Part shown: positions 7,442 to 15,756 of the stretch, piece after piece | How the letters are laid out: every line of letters starts with the position of its first letter | How positions within the stretch are numbered: position 1 is the stretch's first letter | Assembly (NCBI RefSeq): GCF_004363095.1 | Contig: NZ_SNYO01000004.1 | Span: forward strand, 62,001 to 126,000 | Length of the DNA: 64,000 nucleotides | Origin: Actinomycetospora succinea | GTDB lineage: Bacteria > Actinomycetota > Actinomycetes > Mycobacteriales > Pseudonocardiaceae | Reading direction: 5' to 3' | Position numbers and translations under genes: made by a program | Notes under the pieces: model-generated | The model's input: only the letters and a program-made list of their open reading frames with translations | Databases searched by the model: none | What the model was told of the DNA's origin: nothing

Positions 7442-9382
7442 TCAGCCGCCGAAGGTGGACTTGGCGCGGAACTGCACGCGCTGGAACACGGCGTTCGACT
7501 GGTCGAGCGTGCTGGTGCGGATCTCCCAGCTGTAGTTCAGGCCCGAGTAGATGCCCGTGGAGTAGACGGTGCCGTCGCGCTCCGCGGTGTAGAGCGGGCC
7601 CTGCTCGACGCCGCCCGCCCGCCACACGTCGAAGTTCTCGATGCGCGGGCCGAGGTTGGCCGTGTCCTGGTACCAGGCCTGCGCCCCGGCGGCGTCGGGC
7701 CAGCGGGCGAAGATCACCCGAGCGCCGGGGGCGGCGCTGGAGAAGTCGCAGACGTAGGCCTCGGTCGGGTTCACGCCGGTGCTGGTGGTGAGCCGGTCCT
7801 GCGAGGTGGTCGGCCGGCAGGTGGACGCCGTGACGTCGGGGAAGACCTGCGCCATGGTCGCCTGGCCGGCCGGGGCGCTGGTGCCGTTGCCCCCCGGGGT
7901 GCCGCCGCCACCGGTGTTGTCCGGCGTCTGCGTCGGGGTGGTGACCGGCGGGGCGGCGGGCGTGGACGTGTTCTGGTTGAGCAGGACAACCGCGCCGACC
8001 ACGACGACCAGGAGCAGGACGGCGACGCCGGCGATGATCGCGACGACCTTGCCCTTGCCGCCCTTCGGGGGCGGCGGCTGGCCGTACCAGCCCTGCGGGC
8101 CGCTGCCGGGAGGCGGCGGGTACTGGCCGGTGCCGTAGCCCGGGCCGGTAGGGCCGTAGCCCTGCGGCGCGGTGCCGGGGTAGCCGGGCTGGCCGTAGCC
8201 CTGGGTGCCGCCGGGCTGGGTCGGTCCCCACGCGGCCGGCGCGGGCTGCGGGCCGGAGCCCTGCGGCGCGCCGAACGGCGACGGCCCCTGCGGCGCCTGC
8301 GGTGTCCAGGGCTGCGACTGCTGCGGGCCCGACGCCTGGCGCGGGCCGGGGACCTGGGTCGGGGTGGCGCTCTGCGGACCGGACGAACCCGCACCGGCGG
8401 CCGCGGCGCCCGCGACCGCGCCGGCCCCGAACGCACCGGCGCCCGCGGCGACGTTCCGGGCGGTGGCGTCGTCGGGGGAGCCGACGGGGGCGGTGCCCGA
8501 GACGCCGGGCTCGCCGCCGACCGCGCGCACGGCCGCGTCCGCGAAGTCGCCGGCGGTGGCGAAGCGCTGCGCCGGGTCCTTGGCCATCGCCTGCGCGAGC
8601 ACCGCGTCGAGCGCGGGCGGCGACCCCGGGGCGACCTCGGAGAGGCGCGGCGGGGTCTCGTTGAGGTGGTCGTACATGAGGCCCGGGCCCTCGGAGACGA
8701 ACGGCGGGCGGCCGGCGATCGCCTCGAACAGCAGGCAGCCCAGCGCGTAGACGTCGACGCGGCGGTCCATCTCGCGGCCCACGAACAGCTCGGGGGCCAT
8801 GTAGGCGAGCGTGCCGATCGCGGAGCCGGTGCCGGTGAGCGAGCTCTTGGTGTCGCCGCCCATCGCGCGGACGATGCCGAAGTCGACGAGGTACACGAAG
8901 TCGCGCCCGCGGTGCTGGGTGAGCAGGACGTTCGAGGGCTTGACGTCGCGGTGGATCAGGCCGTCGTCGTGGGCGGCGTCGAGCGCGTCGGCGGTCTGGC
9001 GGACGATCTCGACGGCGCGGCGGGGCTCGAGGCGGCCGCCGCGCTCGATCTCCTCGGCGAGGTCGACACCGGAGACCAGGCGCATGTCGATGTAGAGGCG
9101 CCCGTCGATGGTGCCGAAGTCGTGGATCGGGATGACGTGCGGCGACGACAGGCGCGCGGCGGTGCGGGACTCGCGGCGGAAGCGCTCCTGGTAGTCGCCG
9201 TCGTCGGCGAGCCCACCGTGGAGGCGCTTGACGGCGACGGTGCGCTGGCGCGACGTGTCGAACGCGCGGAACACCTCGCCCATCCCGCCGCGGCCGATGC
9301 GCTCCTCGAGGCGGTACGGACCGAACGTCTCCGCCGGCTCGCCCGACGACGGCGGCGTCTGGCCCGGGGCCTCGGTGCTCAT
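7442..9382 (-). CDS. Transmembrane Ser/Thr protein kinase (PknF/PknH class)
   Basis: The 646-residue protein has a complete Hanks-type kinase domain: glycine loop IGRGGMGEVF at 29-38, VAVKRL with Lys52, HRDVKPSN at 144-151, DFG at 167-169, and an activation loop with several Ser/Thr ahead of MAPE. A 200-residue Pro/Gly/Gln-rich linker leads to a membrane helix near residues 475-500. The extracellular C-terminal domain of about 140 residues recurs in the protein encoded at 9537-10436. The start at ATG 9382 follows AGGAGAG. It should phosphorylate Thr/Ser on targets such as the flanking FHA-ABC transporters; this is inferred from PknF-Rv1747. Confidence 0.95.
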   Translation of the reverse strand: MSTEAPGQTPPSSGEPAETFGPYRLEERIGRGGMGEVFRAFDTSRQRTVAVKRLHGGLADDGDYQERFRRESRTAARLSSPHVIPIHDFGTIDGRLYIDMRLVSGVDLAEEIERGGRLEPRRAVEIVRQTADALDAAHDDGLIHRDVKPSNVLLTQHRGRDFVYLVDFGIVRAMGGDTKSSLTGTGSAIGTLAYMAPELFVGREMDRRVDVYALGCLLFEAIAGRPPFVSEGPGLMYDHLNETPPRLSEVAPGSPPALDAVLAQAMAKDPAQRFATAGDFADAAVRAVGGEPGVSGTAPVGSPDDATARNVAAGAGAFGAGAVAGAAAAGAGSSGPQSATPTQVPGPRQASGPQQSQPWTPQAPQGPSPFGAPQGSGPQPAPAAWGPTQPGGTQGYGQPGYPGTAPQGYGPTGPGYGTGQYPPPPGSGPQGWYGQPPPPKGGKGKVVAIIAGVAVLLLVVVVGAVVLLNQNTSTPAAPPVTTPTQTPDNTGGGGTPGGNGTSAPAGQATMAQVFPDVTASTCRPTTSQDRLTTSTGVNPTEAYVCDFSSAAPGARVIFARWPDAAGAQAWYQDTANLGPRIENFDVWRAGGVEQGPLYTAERDGTVYSTGIYSGLNYSWEIRTSTLDQSNAVFQRVQFRAKSTFGG

Positions 9383-9488
9383 GCGGCGCTCTCCTGGATC
9401 GTGGCTCTGCGGGGGTGAACGTCGCCCCGGGTGAAAGTCACCGAGAGTATGCGCGATGGCCTCAGGGCAGGCCAGAGCCCTCACACAT

Positions 9489-9518
9489 TTCGTAGAGTTC
9501 CCTTACTCCATGTGACAA
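9489..9518 (-). promoter_or_regulatory. Sigma-70-type promoter of the kinase operon
   Basis: On the minus strand TTGTCA (9513-9518) is followed after 18 bases by TACGAA (9489-9494). The site is in the 154-base gap upstream of the kinase start at 9382. Confidence 0.5.
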
Positions 9519-9536
9519 CTCTGAGGCCCCGGACGG

Positions 9537-10436
9537 TCACCGACCGGCCGGGAGCCGGCTGCTGTCCAGCAGGTGCACGGCGGGGAACATCCGGTTCGAG
9601 TCATCCAGCGAACGGGTGACGATGTCGAACGTGTACGGCCGACCGGAGTAGGCGGCGGTGGCGTAGACGGTGCCGTCGGGCGCAGTGCGCCGGTGCAGCG
9701 GGCCCTGGCGCTGGTCGACGCCGTGGCCCCAGACCGTCATGCCGTCGAGGTTCGGACCCCAGCTGCGCTGGTCGTCGTGCCACTGCTGGGCGTCGGCGGC
9801 CGTCGACCACTCCGTGTAGTAGACGAATCCGCCGGGCACCGCCGCTCCGTAGTCGCACAGCACGACCGCGACGGGGCGTGCGCCGGTCGACGTGACGTAC
9901 TCGGCGGCACCCACGCGGTAGGGCGCGCAGCGGTCGCCGAGCGCGGTGACGTCGGGGAACGCCGCCGCGAGCGTGCCCGTCGGCACGGTGGCCGTGGGCC
10001 CGTCCGCGGCGACCGCGGACGCCGACGGGCCGGGGGCGGCGGGGTCGGGAGCGGTGGGCCAGCCGACGACGAGGAGCATCACCAGCACGCCGAGCAGCCC
10101 GACGGCCAGACCGCCGGCGGCCCAGAGGGTCAGGCTCCACGGCCGCGCGGGGGCGCCGGAGGGTGCGACAGCGGGCGCCACCGGGTGCGGGCCGGTCCCC
10201 GCGGGACGGGGACGGGGCGCCGGGCGCGGGCGGTCGACCCGGTCCTGCGGCGCCGGCCGCTGCGTGGGCACCGGGGTGGGGACGAAGGACTGGTCGACGG
10301 CGGGCTGCTCGCCGGGCTGCGCGTCCGGGACCGGGACGTAGCGCCCCGTCGCCGGGCCGGGCGAGAACACCGCGTGCTCGCCGGTGTCCGGGAGGGCGTG
10401 GGCGCCGCGGCGGCGGTCGGTCGAGGTGAGGGTCAT
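9537..10436 (-). CDS. Membrane protein sharing the kinase ectodomain, coupled to FHA-ABC copy 2
   Basis: The 299-residue protein has a cytoplasmic Pro-rich N-terminus with no kinase domain, a membrane helix at about residues 108-133, and an extracellular C-terminal domain matching the kinase at 7442-9382. Shared features in order are FPDVTA, a Cys, STG, a CD pair, W..A..AQ.W, QGPL, DGTVY.T..YSG and a Ser-Asn near the end. The start ATG 10434-10436 overlaps the transporter stop in an ATGA junction, so translation is coupled. I infer a kinase-less receptor, perhaps giving the transporter the same ligand input. Confidence 0.85.
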   Translation of the reverse strand: MTLTSTDRRRGAHALPDTGEHAVFSPGPATGRYVPVPDAQPGEQPAVDQSFVPTPVPTQRPAPQDRVDRPRPAPRPRPAGTGPHPVAPAVAPSGAPARPWSLTLWAAGGLAVGLLGVLVMLLVVGWPTAPDPAAPGPSASAVAADGPTATVPTGTLAAAFPDVTALGDRCAPYRVGAAEYVTSTGARPVAVVLCDYGAAVPGGFVYYTEWSTAADAQQWHDDQRSWGPNLDGMTVWGHGVDQRQGPLHRRTAPDGTVYATAAYSGRPYTFDIVTRSLDDSNRMFPAVHLLDSSRLPAGR

Positions 10437-12967
10437 CGTGTCCTCCCGGCTCGCGGGTCGAGGCGCCGCAGGAGCAGTGCGGTGACGACGACGAACAGCA
10501 CGGTGACGCCGGCGAGGGCGCCGAGGTCGAACAGCCACGTCCCGGCGGTGTGGTCCCACAGCGGCTCGGCCTCGGTGTAGGGCGGCGGCACCCCCGGCCC
10601 GCTGCGCACGCCGATCGTCGAGGCGCCCATCGCGAAGCCCCACCGCGCCGGCACGAACCACGACAGCTGGGCGAGGACGGGGCTGTCCTGGATCTGCAGC
10701 AGGGCGCTGGAGAGGATGAACTGCAGCATCGCGAGCAGCACGAGCAGCGGCATCCCGCGGTCGGCGTTGTCGATCCACGCCGACACCGCGAGGCCCACGG
10801 CCATGCTGGCGATCGTGATGCCGGCGATCGCGACGAGGATCTCCAGCTGCGCGTTGCCGAGCACGACCGCCTCGTCGGGGCCCGGCCGACCGATCTGGCC
10901 GAGGACGCCGAGCACGATGCCCTGCAGGCCGGTGACCAGCCCGAGGACGACGACCTTGGAGAGCAGGTAGGCGTTCCGGGCCAGGCCGATCGCCCGTTCC
11001 CGGCGGTAGATCTCGCGTTCCTTGACCAGCTCGCGGATCGAGGCGGCCGACCCCATCAGCGCCGCGCCCACCACGAACACCATGAGCAGGCTCTGCGGCG
11101 CGCCGGGCACCCCGCGCATCTGCTCGGCGAGCGAGAGCCCGGTGTCCACCGGCAGCGCGTGCGACAGCGCCGCCAGCAGCAGCGGGAGCGCGACCATGAA
11201 GATCGTGTACTGGCGGTCGGCGGCGATCACCGCGAGGTAGCGCCGGCACAGCACGGCGAACTGGGCGATCGCCGACTGCTGGCGCGGCGGCGGCGTGGTC
11301 GCGACCGGCGTGGCGGCGCGGTCGACGGGACGCGACGGCGGCGGGGTGCCGATGTAGCGCTCGCCCTGCGCGGAGTTCCGGAACCGCTCCGCCCACTCCG
11401 CCCCGGACGACCGCTCGAGCAGGAGGAAGAGGTCGGCGAAGTCGGTGACGCCGAAGTAGGTGAGGGCTTCCTGCGGGGGCCCGAAGTAGGCGACGGTGCC
11501 GCCGGGGGCGAGCAGGAGCAGCCGGTCGCAGACGTCGAGGTTGGCGACGTTGTGGGTGACCACGACGACCGTGCGCCCGTCGTCGGCGAGTCCGCGCAGG
11601 GTGTGCATGACTGACTTGTCGAGGCCGGGGTCGAGCCCGCTGGTGGGTTCGTCGAGGAAGAGCAGCGAGGGGCGGGTGAGGAGCTCGAGCGCGACCGAGG
11701 TGCGCTTGCGCTGGCCGCCCGACAGCGAGTCGATGCGCTGGTCGGCCTGGCCGACGAGGCCGAGCTCGCCGATGACCTCCTCGATGCGCCGGTCGCGCTC
11801 GGTCTCGGTGGTGTCCGACGGGAACCGCAGGCGCGCGGCGTACGCGAGGGCGCGCCGGACGGTCAGCTGCGGGTGCAGGATGTCGTCCTGCGGCACGAGC
11901 CCGATGCGCTGGCGCAGCTCGTCGTAGTCGGCGTACAGGTCGCGGTCGGCGTAGGTGACCGTGCCCTCGTCGGCGGGGCGGAAGCCGGTCAGCGCCCGCA
12001 GCAGCGTCGACTTCCCGGCGCCCGAGGGCCCGACGACCGCGAGCAGGCTGTTCTCCTCGAGGGCGAAGCCGACCCGGTCGAGCAGGGTCCGGCCCTTCGC
12101 GGTGCGCACCACGAGGTCCTGGGCGCGGAACGCGATCGCGCCGGCGTCCTCGCGCTCGACGAGCCTGTCACCGTCGAGATGGAACAGCGCGTGCCCGATC
12201 CCGACGAGCATCCCGGGGCGCAGCGGCGCGCGGCGGATGCGCCGCCCGTCGACGTAGGTGCCGTTCGGGCTGCCGAGGTCGACGAGCTCCCAGCCGCCCG
12301 CGCCGTCGGCGACCAGCTCGGCGTGGTGGCGCGAGACGAGCAGGTCGTGGACGACGACGTCGTTGTCGGTCTCGCGGCCGATGCGGATGCGGCCTGCCGC
12401 CGGGGTGGGGGCGGCTGGCGTCGGCGGGGACGGCAGGCGGTGGACCGCCGAGAGGCGTCCCTGGCGGCTCGGTCCGTCGGGGGCGGGCTCGGGCTCCGGG
12501 GCGGGCGGACGGGCCGCGCGGGGCGGACGGGCCGGACGGGCCGCCGGCGGGACGAGCGGGGCGAGCATCGGCACCGGCGGCGCGCCCGGGTCGGCGCTCA
12601 CCGCGCGCAGCGACAGCGTCACCTCGGGGCCGCCGACCCCGAGCGTGAGCGTCAGCCGGGGCGTCGCGCCGGGGGAGAGGCGCAGCTGCTGGAGGCGCTC
12701 GCCGGCGACGAACACCCCGTTCTGGCTGCGGTCGAGCAGCTCCCAGCCCGTCGGCAGCGGCCGCAGCTCGGCGTGCACCCGCGAGACCAGCGGGTGGACG
12801 ACCTGGAACCCGGCGGCCTCGTCGCGGCCGATCGTGACCGGCTGCCCGGGCGGCACCACGACGTGGCGATCACCGTGGGTGAGCTCGAGCTGCGGGGCCG
12901 TGAGCGGCCGGCCGCGCGCCGCACGTCGGCCGGCGACCGGCCGGGGCACGGGCTCCACGGGATGCAC
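10433..12967 (-). CDS. ABC exporter with two N-terminal FHA domains (Rv1747-like), copy 2
   Basis: The 844-residue paralogue of the 2381-4795 protein has the same architecture. FHA1 carries IGRDEAAG, SRVH and RSQNGVF; FHA2 carries IGRETDND, SRHH and GSPNGTY. The ATPase has GPSGAGKST, LSGGQRKR and LLFLDEPTSGLD, and about six C-terminal helices follow. The start is GTG 12967 because GGGAGGAA lies just upstream; an in-frame GTG at 13012 has its GGAGG too close. About 320 bases of the ATPase region are nearly identical to copy 1 even at silent sites, while other parts have diverged. The substrate is unknown. Confidence 0.92.
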   Translation of the reverse strand: MHPVEPVPRPVAGRRAARGRPLTAPQLELTHGDRHVVVPPGQPVTIGRDEAAGFQVVHPLVSRVHAELRPLPTGWELLDRSQNGVFVAGERLQQLRLSPGATPRLTLTLGVGGPEVTLSLRAVSADPGAPPVPMLAPLVPPAARPARPPRAARPPAPEPEPAPDGPSRQGRLSAVHRLPSPPTPAAPTPAAGRIRIGRETDNDVVVHDLLVSRHHAELVADGAGGWELVDLGSPNGTYVDGRRIRRAPLRPGMLVGIGHALFHLDGDRLVEREDAGAIAFRAQDLVVRTAKGRTLLDRVGFALEENSLLAVVGPSGAGKSTLLRALTGFRPADEGTVTYADRDLYADYDELRQRIGLVPQDDILHPQLTVRRALAYAARLRFPSDTTETERDRRIEEVIGELGLVGQADQRIDSLSGGQRKRTSVALELLTRPSLLFLDEPTSGLDPGLDKSVMHTLRGLADDGRTVVVVTHNVANLDVCDRLLLLAPGGTVAYFGPPQEALTYFGVTDFADLFLLLERSSGAEWAERFRNSAQGERYIGTPPPSRPVDRAATPVATTPPPRQQSAIAQFAVLCRRYLAVIAADRQYTIFMVALPLLLAALSHALPVDTGLSLAEQMRGVPGAPQSLLMVFVVGAALMGSAASIRELVKEREIYRRERAIGLARNAYLLSKVVVLGLVTGLQGIVLGVLGQIGRPGPDEAVVLGNAQLEILVAIAGITIASMAVGLAVSAWIDNADRGMPLLVLLAMLQFILSSALLQIQDSPVLAQLSWFVPARWGFAMGASTIGVRSGPGVPPPYTEAEPLWDHTAGTWLFDLGALAGVTVLFVVVTALLLRRLDPRAGRTR

Positions 12968-13080
12968 CGGGTTCCTCCCTCGCGGCCGGGCCCCGCGGCC
13001 CGGCGACGTCACCTCCCCCGGAGCGTGCGCCCGAAGTGGTGACAGTCTGTGTTCGCGAGGGGGGACTCATCCAGAGGGTT

Positions 13081-13093
13081 CGCGATAATCGCG
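13081..13093. promoter_or_regulatory. CGCGATAATCGCG palindrome upstream of FHA-ABC copy 2
   Basis: This perfect 6+1+6 palindrome lies 114 bases upstream of the transporter start in the gap before the small gene at 13143-13523. It could be a repressor site. No matching regulator is known here. Confidence 0.3.
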
Positions 13094-13142
13094 CCGATCT
13101 ATCACTCCTGGTGACCGGCGGCGGCCGACCGGGTGGCTCCGC

Positions 13143-13523
13143 TCACGCCGGACGGGGCAGCGGGGCCGTGACCGAACGACGCGCCGGGGCCTGCTCGTCG
13201 GCCGCACCGGGCAGCGGCGTGCCGAACGGCGCCGCGAACGGACGCGTCAGCGGGTCGCGGCGGGCGGTGTCGTTGTCGATGGCGTGCACGTGGCCCGTGA
13301 CCTGCACCGATCCGACCTCCGCGAGGCGGCGGTGCACCCGGTCCAGGCGGGCGCGCAGGGCCGCGGCGTCGTCGGCCTTGCGCTGGCGGGCGCGGCGGGT
13401 GTGGCGCGGGCCGACAACCGACGGCGTGCCCTCGGCGTCGGCGTCGGGGCCCTCGCCGGCGGGGGTCGCCAGGGCGAGCGCGGCGGGGCGGACGGAGCGG
13501 GTGGTGGTCGAGCGGCGGAACAT
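13143..13523 (-). CDS. Small basic hypothetical protein
   Basis: The 126-residue protein is unrecognised. It is rich in Arg and Ala and has a central charged helical stretch (RARQRKADDAAALRARLDRVHRRLAEVG) that may form a short coiled coil. The ends look disordered. There is no signal peptide or membrane helix. The start at ATG 13523 has a GAGGGA fourteen bases upstream, which is rather far. It sits between the PASTA kinase and FHA-ABC copy 2 on the same strand. Confidence 0.6.
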   Translation of the reverse strand: MFRRSTTTRSVRPAALALATPAGEGPDADAEGTPSVVGPRHTRRARQRKADDAAALRARLDRVHRRLAEVGSVQVTGHVHAIDNDTARRDPLTRPFAAPFGTPLPGAADEQAPARRSVTAPLPRPA

Positions 13524-13669
13524 CGTGGATCACGTCCCTCGGTGCGACGGGCCGTCGTGCGGTCACCCTCTGCATCGAGCGCCACGCGGCCGCTCTTGAT
13601 CGGCCGACCGGTGGACTACAGATCCGGGCCACGTCAACCGAAGGGACGCGTCACCTCCCGCGGAGATGA

Positions 13670-15598
13670 TCAGAAGAGGCCGTCGAAGAACCCGTCGTCG
13701 CCCGAGCCGTCGCCGGTGTCCCCGGTGTCGCTGCCGTCGCCGGTCCCGGACGTGCCCGCCGACCCGTCGCCGCCACCCTCGGTGGCCCCGCCCGAGCCGG
13801 AGCCGCCGTCACCCGAGCCGCTCGACGGCGCCCCCGAGGACGGTGACGAGCCCTCGCGGACGGCGGTCACGGTGACGGTGGTGCCGCGCGGGACCGCAGT
13901 GCCGACACCGGGCTGCACGGTGACGACGGTGCCGGGCGCGCCGCCGCTGTCGACCTCGCGGACCGAGACCTCCAGCCCGACGCCCTCGAGCGTGGCCTCG
14001 GCGGACGCCCGCGAGCGGCCGACGACGTCGGGCACCTGCAGCGTCGCGCGCCGCTGGCCGACGACGAGCTCGATCGCGTCGCCCGGGGGACGCAGCGAGC
14101 CGGGCACCGGGTCCTGGCCGATCACCTGGCCGACCTCGGTCGGGTCGCTGGTCTCGCGCAGGCGCGGCACGGGGGTGAGCACGAGGCCCGCGCCCTCCGC
14201 GGCGACCCGAGCGGCCTCCGGGCTGCGGCCGACGAGCAGCGGGACCTGCACGAGCCCCGGGCCGCGCCCGATCCGCAGGGTCACCGCCGACTCCTCGTCG
14301 ACGCGCTGCCCGACGTCCGGGCTCGACCCCACGACGCGGTCGACCTGGTCGGGCGGGGACGGGGTGGGCACGAGGATCGGGGCGAGGCCGGCGTCGGCGA
14401 GCGCGCGCACGGCCTCGTCGCGGCTCAGCCCCACGAGGCGGGGCACCTCGCTGTCCGACGGGCCGAGCAGCCACCACCCGCCGCCGAGCAGCACGGCGAG
14501 CACCACGCCGATCAGCGCGAGCTTGCGTCGCGGCCGCGCCGGCGCCGCCGCGGCGTGCGCGCCGGTGCGCCCGGCGTCCCCGGCCCGCCGGCTCCCGGAC
14601 CGCGCGATCTCCGGGGTCACGAGCGTCTCGACGGTGTCGCCGACGTCGTCCCGGCGCCGGCGGCGTCCCGGATCCGTCCACCGGCCGGTGTCCCAGCCCC
14701 GGCCGGTGTCGTCCCGGTCGGGCTCCCCGAGAACCGCGGGGGCGTCGGGACGCTCGCCGGCGAGCACGCGCAGCAGGTCGGCGCGCATGTCGGCGGCGGT
14801 GGGGTAGCGGTTGTCGGGGTTCTTGGCCATCGCGCGGCGCACGACGGCCTCGAGCTCGGAGGACACCACGACCCCGGGCGGCGTGAGCGTCGCGAGCAGC
14901 GGCGGGTCCTCCCGCACGTGCTGGTAGACGATCGCCACCGGGCTGTCGGCGGTGAACGGGGGCTCGCCGGTGAGCAGCTCGAAGAGCACGCAGCCCGCGG
15001 CGTAGACGTCGGCGCGGGCGTCGACCTCCTGGCCGAGCCCCTGCTCGGGCGACAGGTACTGGGCGGTGCCGATGACCATGTCGCCGGTCAGCGCCGGGCC
15101 GGTCTCGGTGAGCGCCCGGGCGATGCCGAAGTCCATCACCTTCACGACGTCGCCCGGCGTGATCATGATGTTGGCGGGCTTCACGTCGCGGTGCACGACG
15201 CCGCTGTCGTGGCTGTAGCCGAGCGCGGCGCAGACGTCGGCCATCACCGCGCAGGCGCGCTCCGGCGGCATCGGCCCGTGGACGCGCAGCAGGTCGCGCA
15301 GCGTCGACCCGCTGACGTACTCCATGACGATGAACGGCAGCCCGACGCCCTCGGCCGCCACCTCGCCGGTGTCGTAGACCGCGACGATCCCGGGGTGGTT
15401 GAGCCCGGCGACGTTCTGGGCCTCGCGCTCGAAGCGCAGCCGGAACGAGGGGTCGCGGGCGAGGTCGGAGCGCAGCACCTTGACCGCGACCTCACGACCC
15501 AGGCGCACGTCGAGCCCGGCGTGCACGTCGGCCATGCCGCCACGGCCCAGGCTCGGGCCGAGCTGGTACCGCCCGGCCACCAGCGTCGCCTGCGACAT
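13670..15598 (-). CDS. PASTA-domain Ser/Thr protein kinase (PknB type)
   Basis: The 642-residue protein has an intact kinase domain: LGRGGMADVH, Lys40 in VAVKVL, HRDVKPAN at 136-143, DFG at 156-158 and the activation loop GTAQYLSPEQ. A membrane helix (LALIGVVLAVLLGGGWWLL) precedes three PASTA repeats, beginning SDSEVPRLVGLSRDEA, LVQVPLLVGRSPEAA and TLQVPDVVGRSRASA. The last 60 residues are Gly/Ser-rich. PASTA repeats bind peptidoglycan fragments, so it likely links wall status to phosphorylation. The start at ATG 15598 follows GAGGAG. The usual pknB neighbours (pknA, pbpA, rodA, pstP) are absent, so this is an extra copy. Confidence 0.95.
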   Translation of the reverse strand: MSQATLVAGRYQLGPSLGRGGMADVHAGLDVRLGREVAVKVLRSDLARDPSFRLRFEREAQNVAGLNHPGIVAVYDTGEVAAEGVGLPFIVMEYVSGSTLRDLLRVHGPMPPERACAVMADVCAALGYSHDSGVVHRDVKPANIMITPGDVVKVMDFGIARALTETGPALTGDMVIGTAQYLSPEQGLGQEVDARADVYAAGCVLFELLTGEPPFTADSPVAIVYQHVREDPPLLATLTPPGVVVSSELEAVVRRAMAKNPDNRYPTAADMRADLLRVLAGERPDAPAVLGEPDRDDTGRGWDTGRWTDPGRRRRRDDVGDTVETLVTPEIARSGSRRAGDAGRTGAHAAAAPARPRRKLALIGVVLAVLLGGGWWLLGPSDSEVPRLVGLSRDEAVRALADAGLAPILVPTPSPPDQVDRVVGSSPDVGQRVDEESAVTLRIGRGPGLVQVPLLVGRSPEAARVAAEGAGLVLTPVPRLRETSDPTEVGQVIGQDPVPGSLRPPGDAIELVVGQRRATLQVPDVVGRSRASAEATLEGVGLEVSVREVDSGGAPGTVVTVQPGVGTAVPRGTTVTVTAVREGSSPSSGAPSSGSGDGGSGSGGATEGGGDGSAGTSGTGDGSDTGDTGDGSGDDGFFDGLF

Positions 15599-15756
15599 GC
15601 GCTCCTCGTGCCTCCGTTCACTGCTCGGTCTCGCCGGGTCCCGACGTCGGCGCCGCCCAGCATCACCCGGACGGGTCCAACGCCGCGGGAGCGGGTCGGC
15701 AACGGCGGGTCGCCGTTTCGGCGCGCGAGTTCCCCCGTTCGTCGGGGCCGATGCGG

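Noticed and set aside
5378-9418. Plus-strand open frame of 1346 codons
   Set aside because: It is antisense to the two kinase-like genes, has Arg/Gly-rich low-complexity translation, and arises from codon bias at high G+C.
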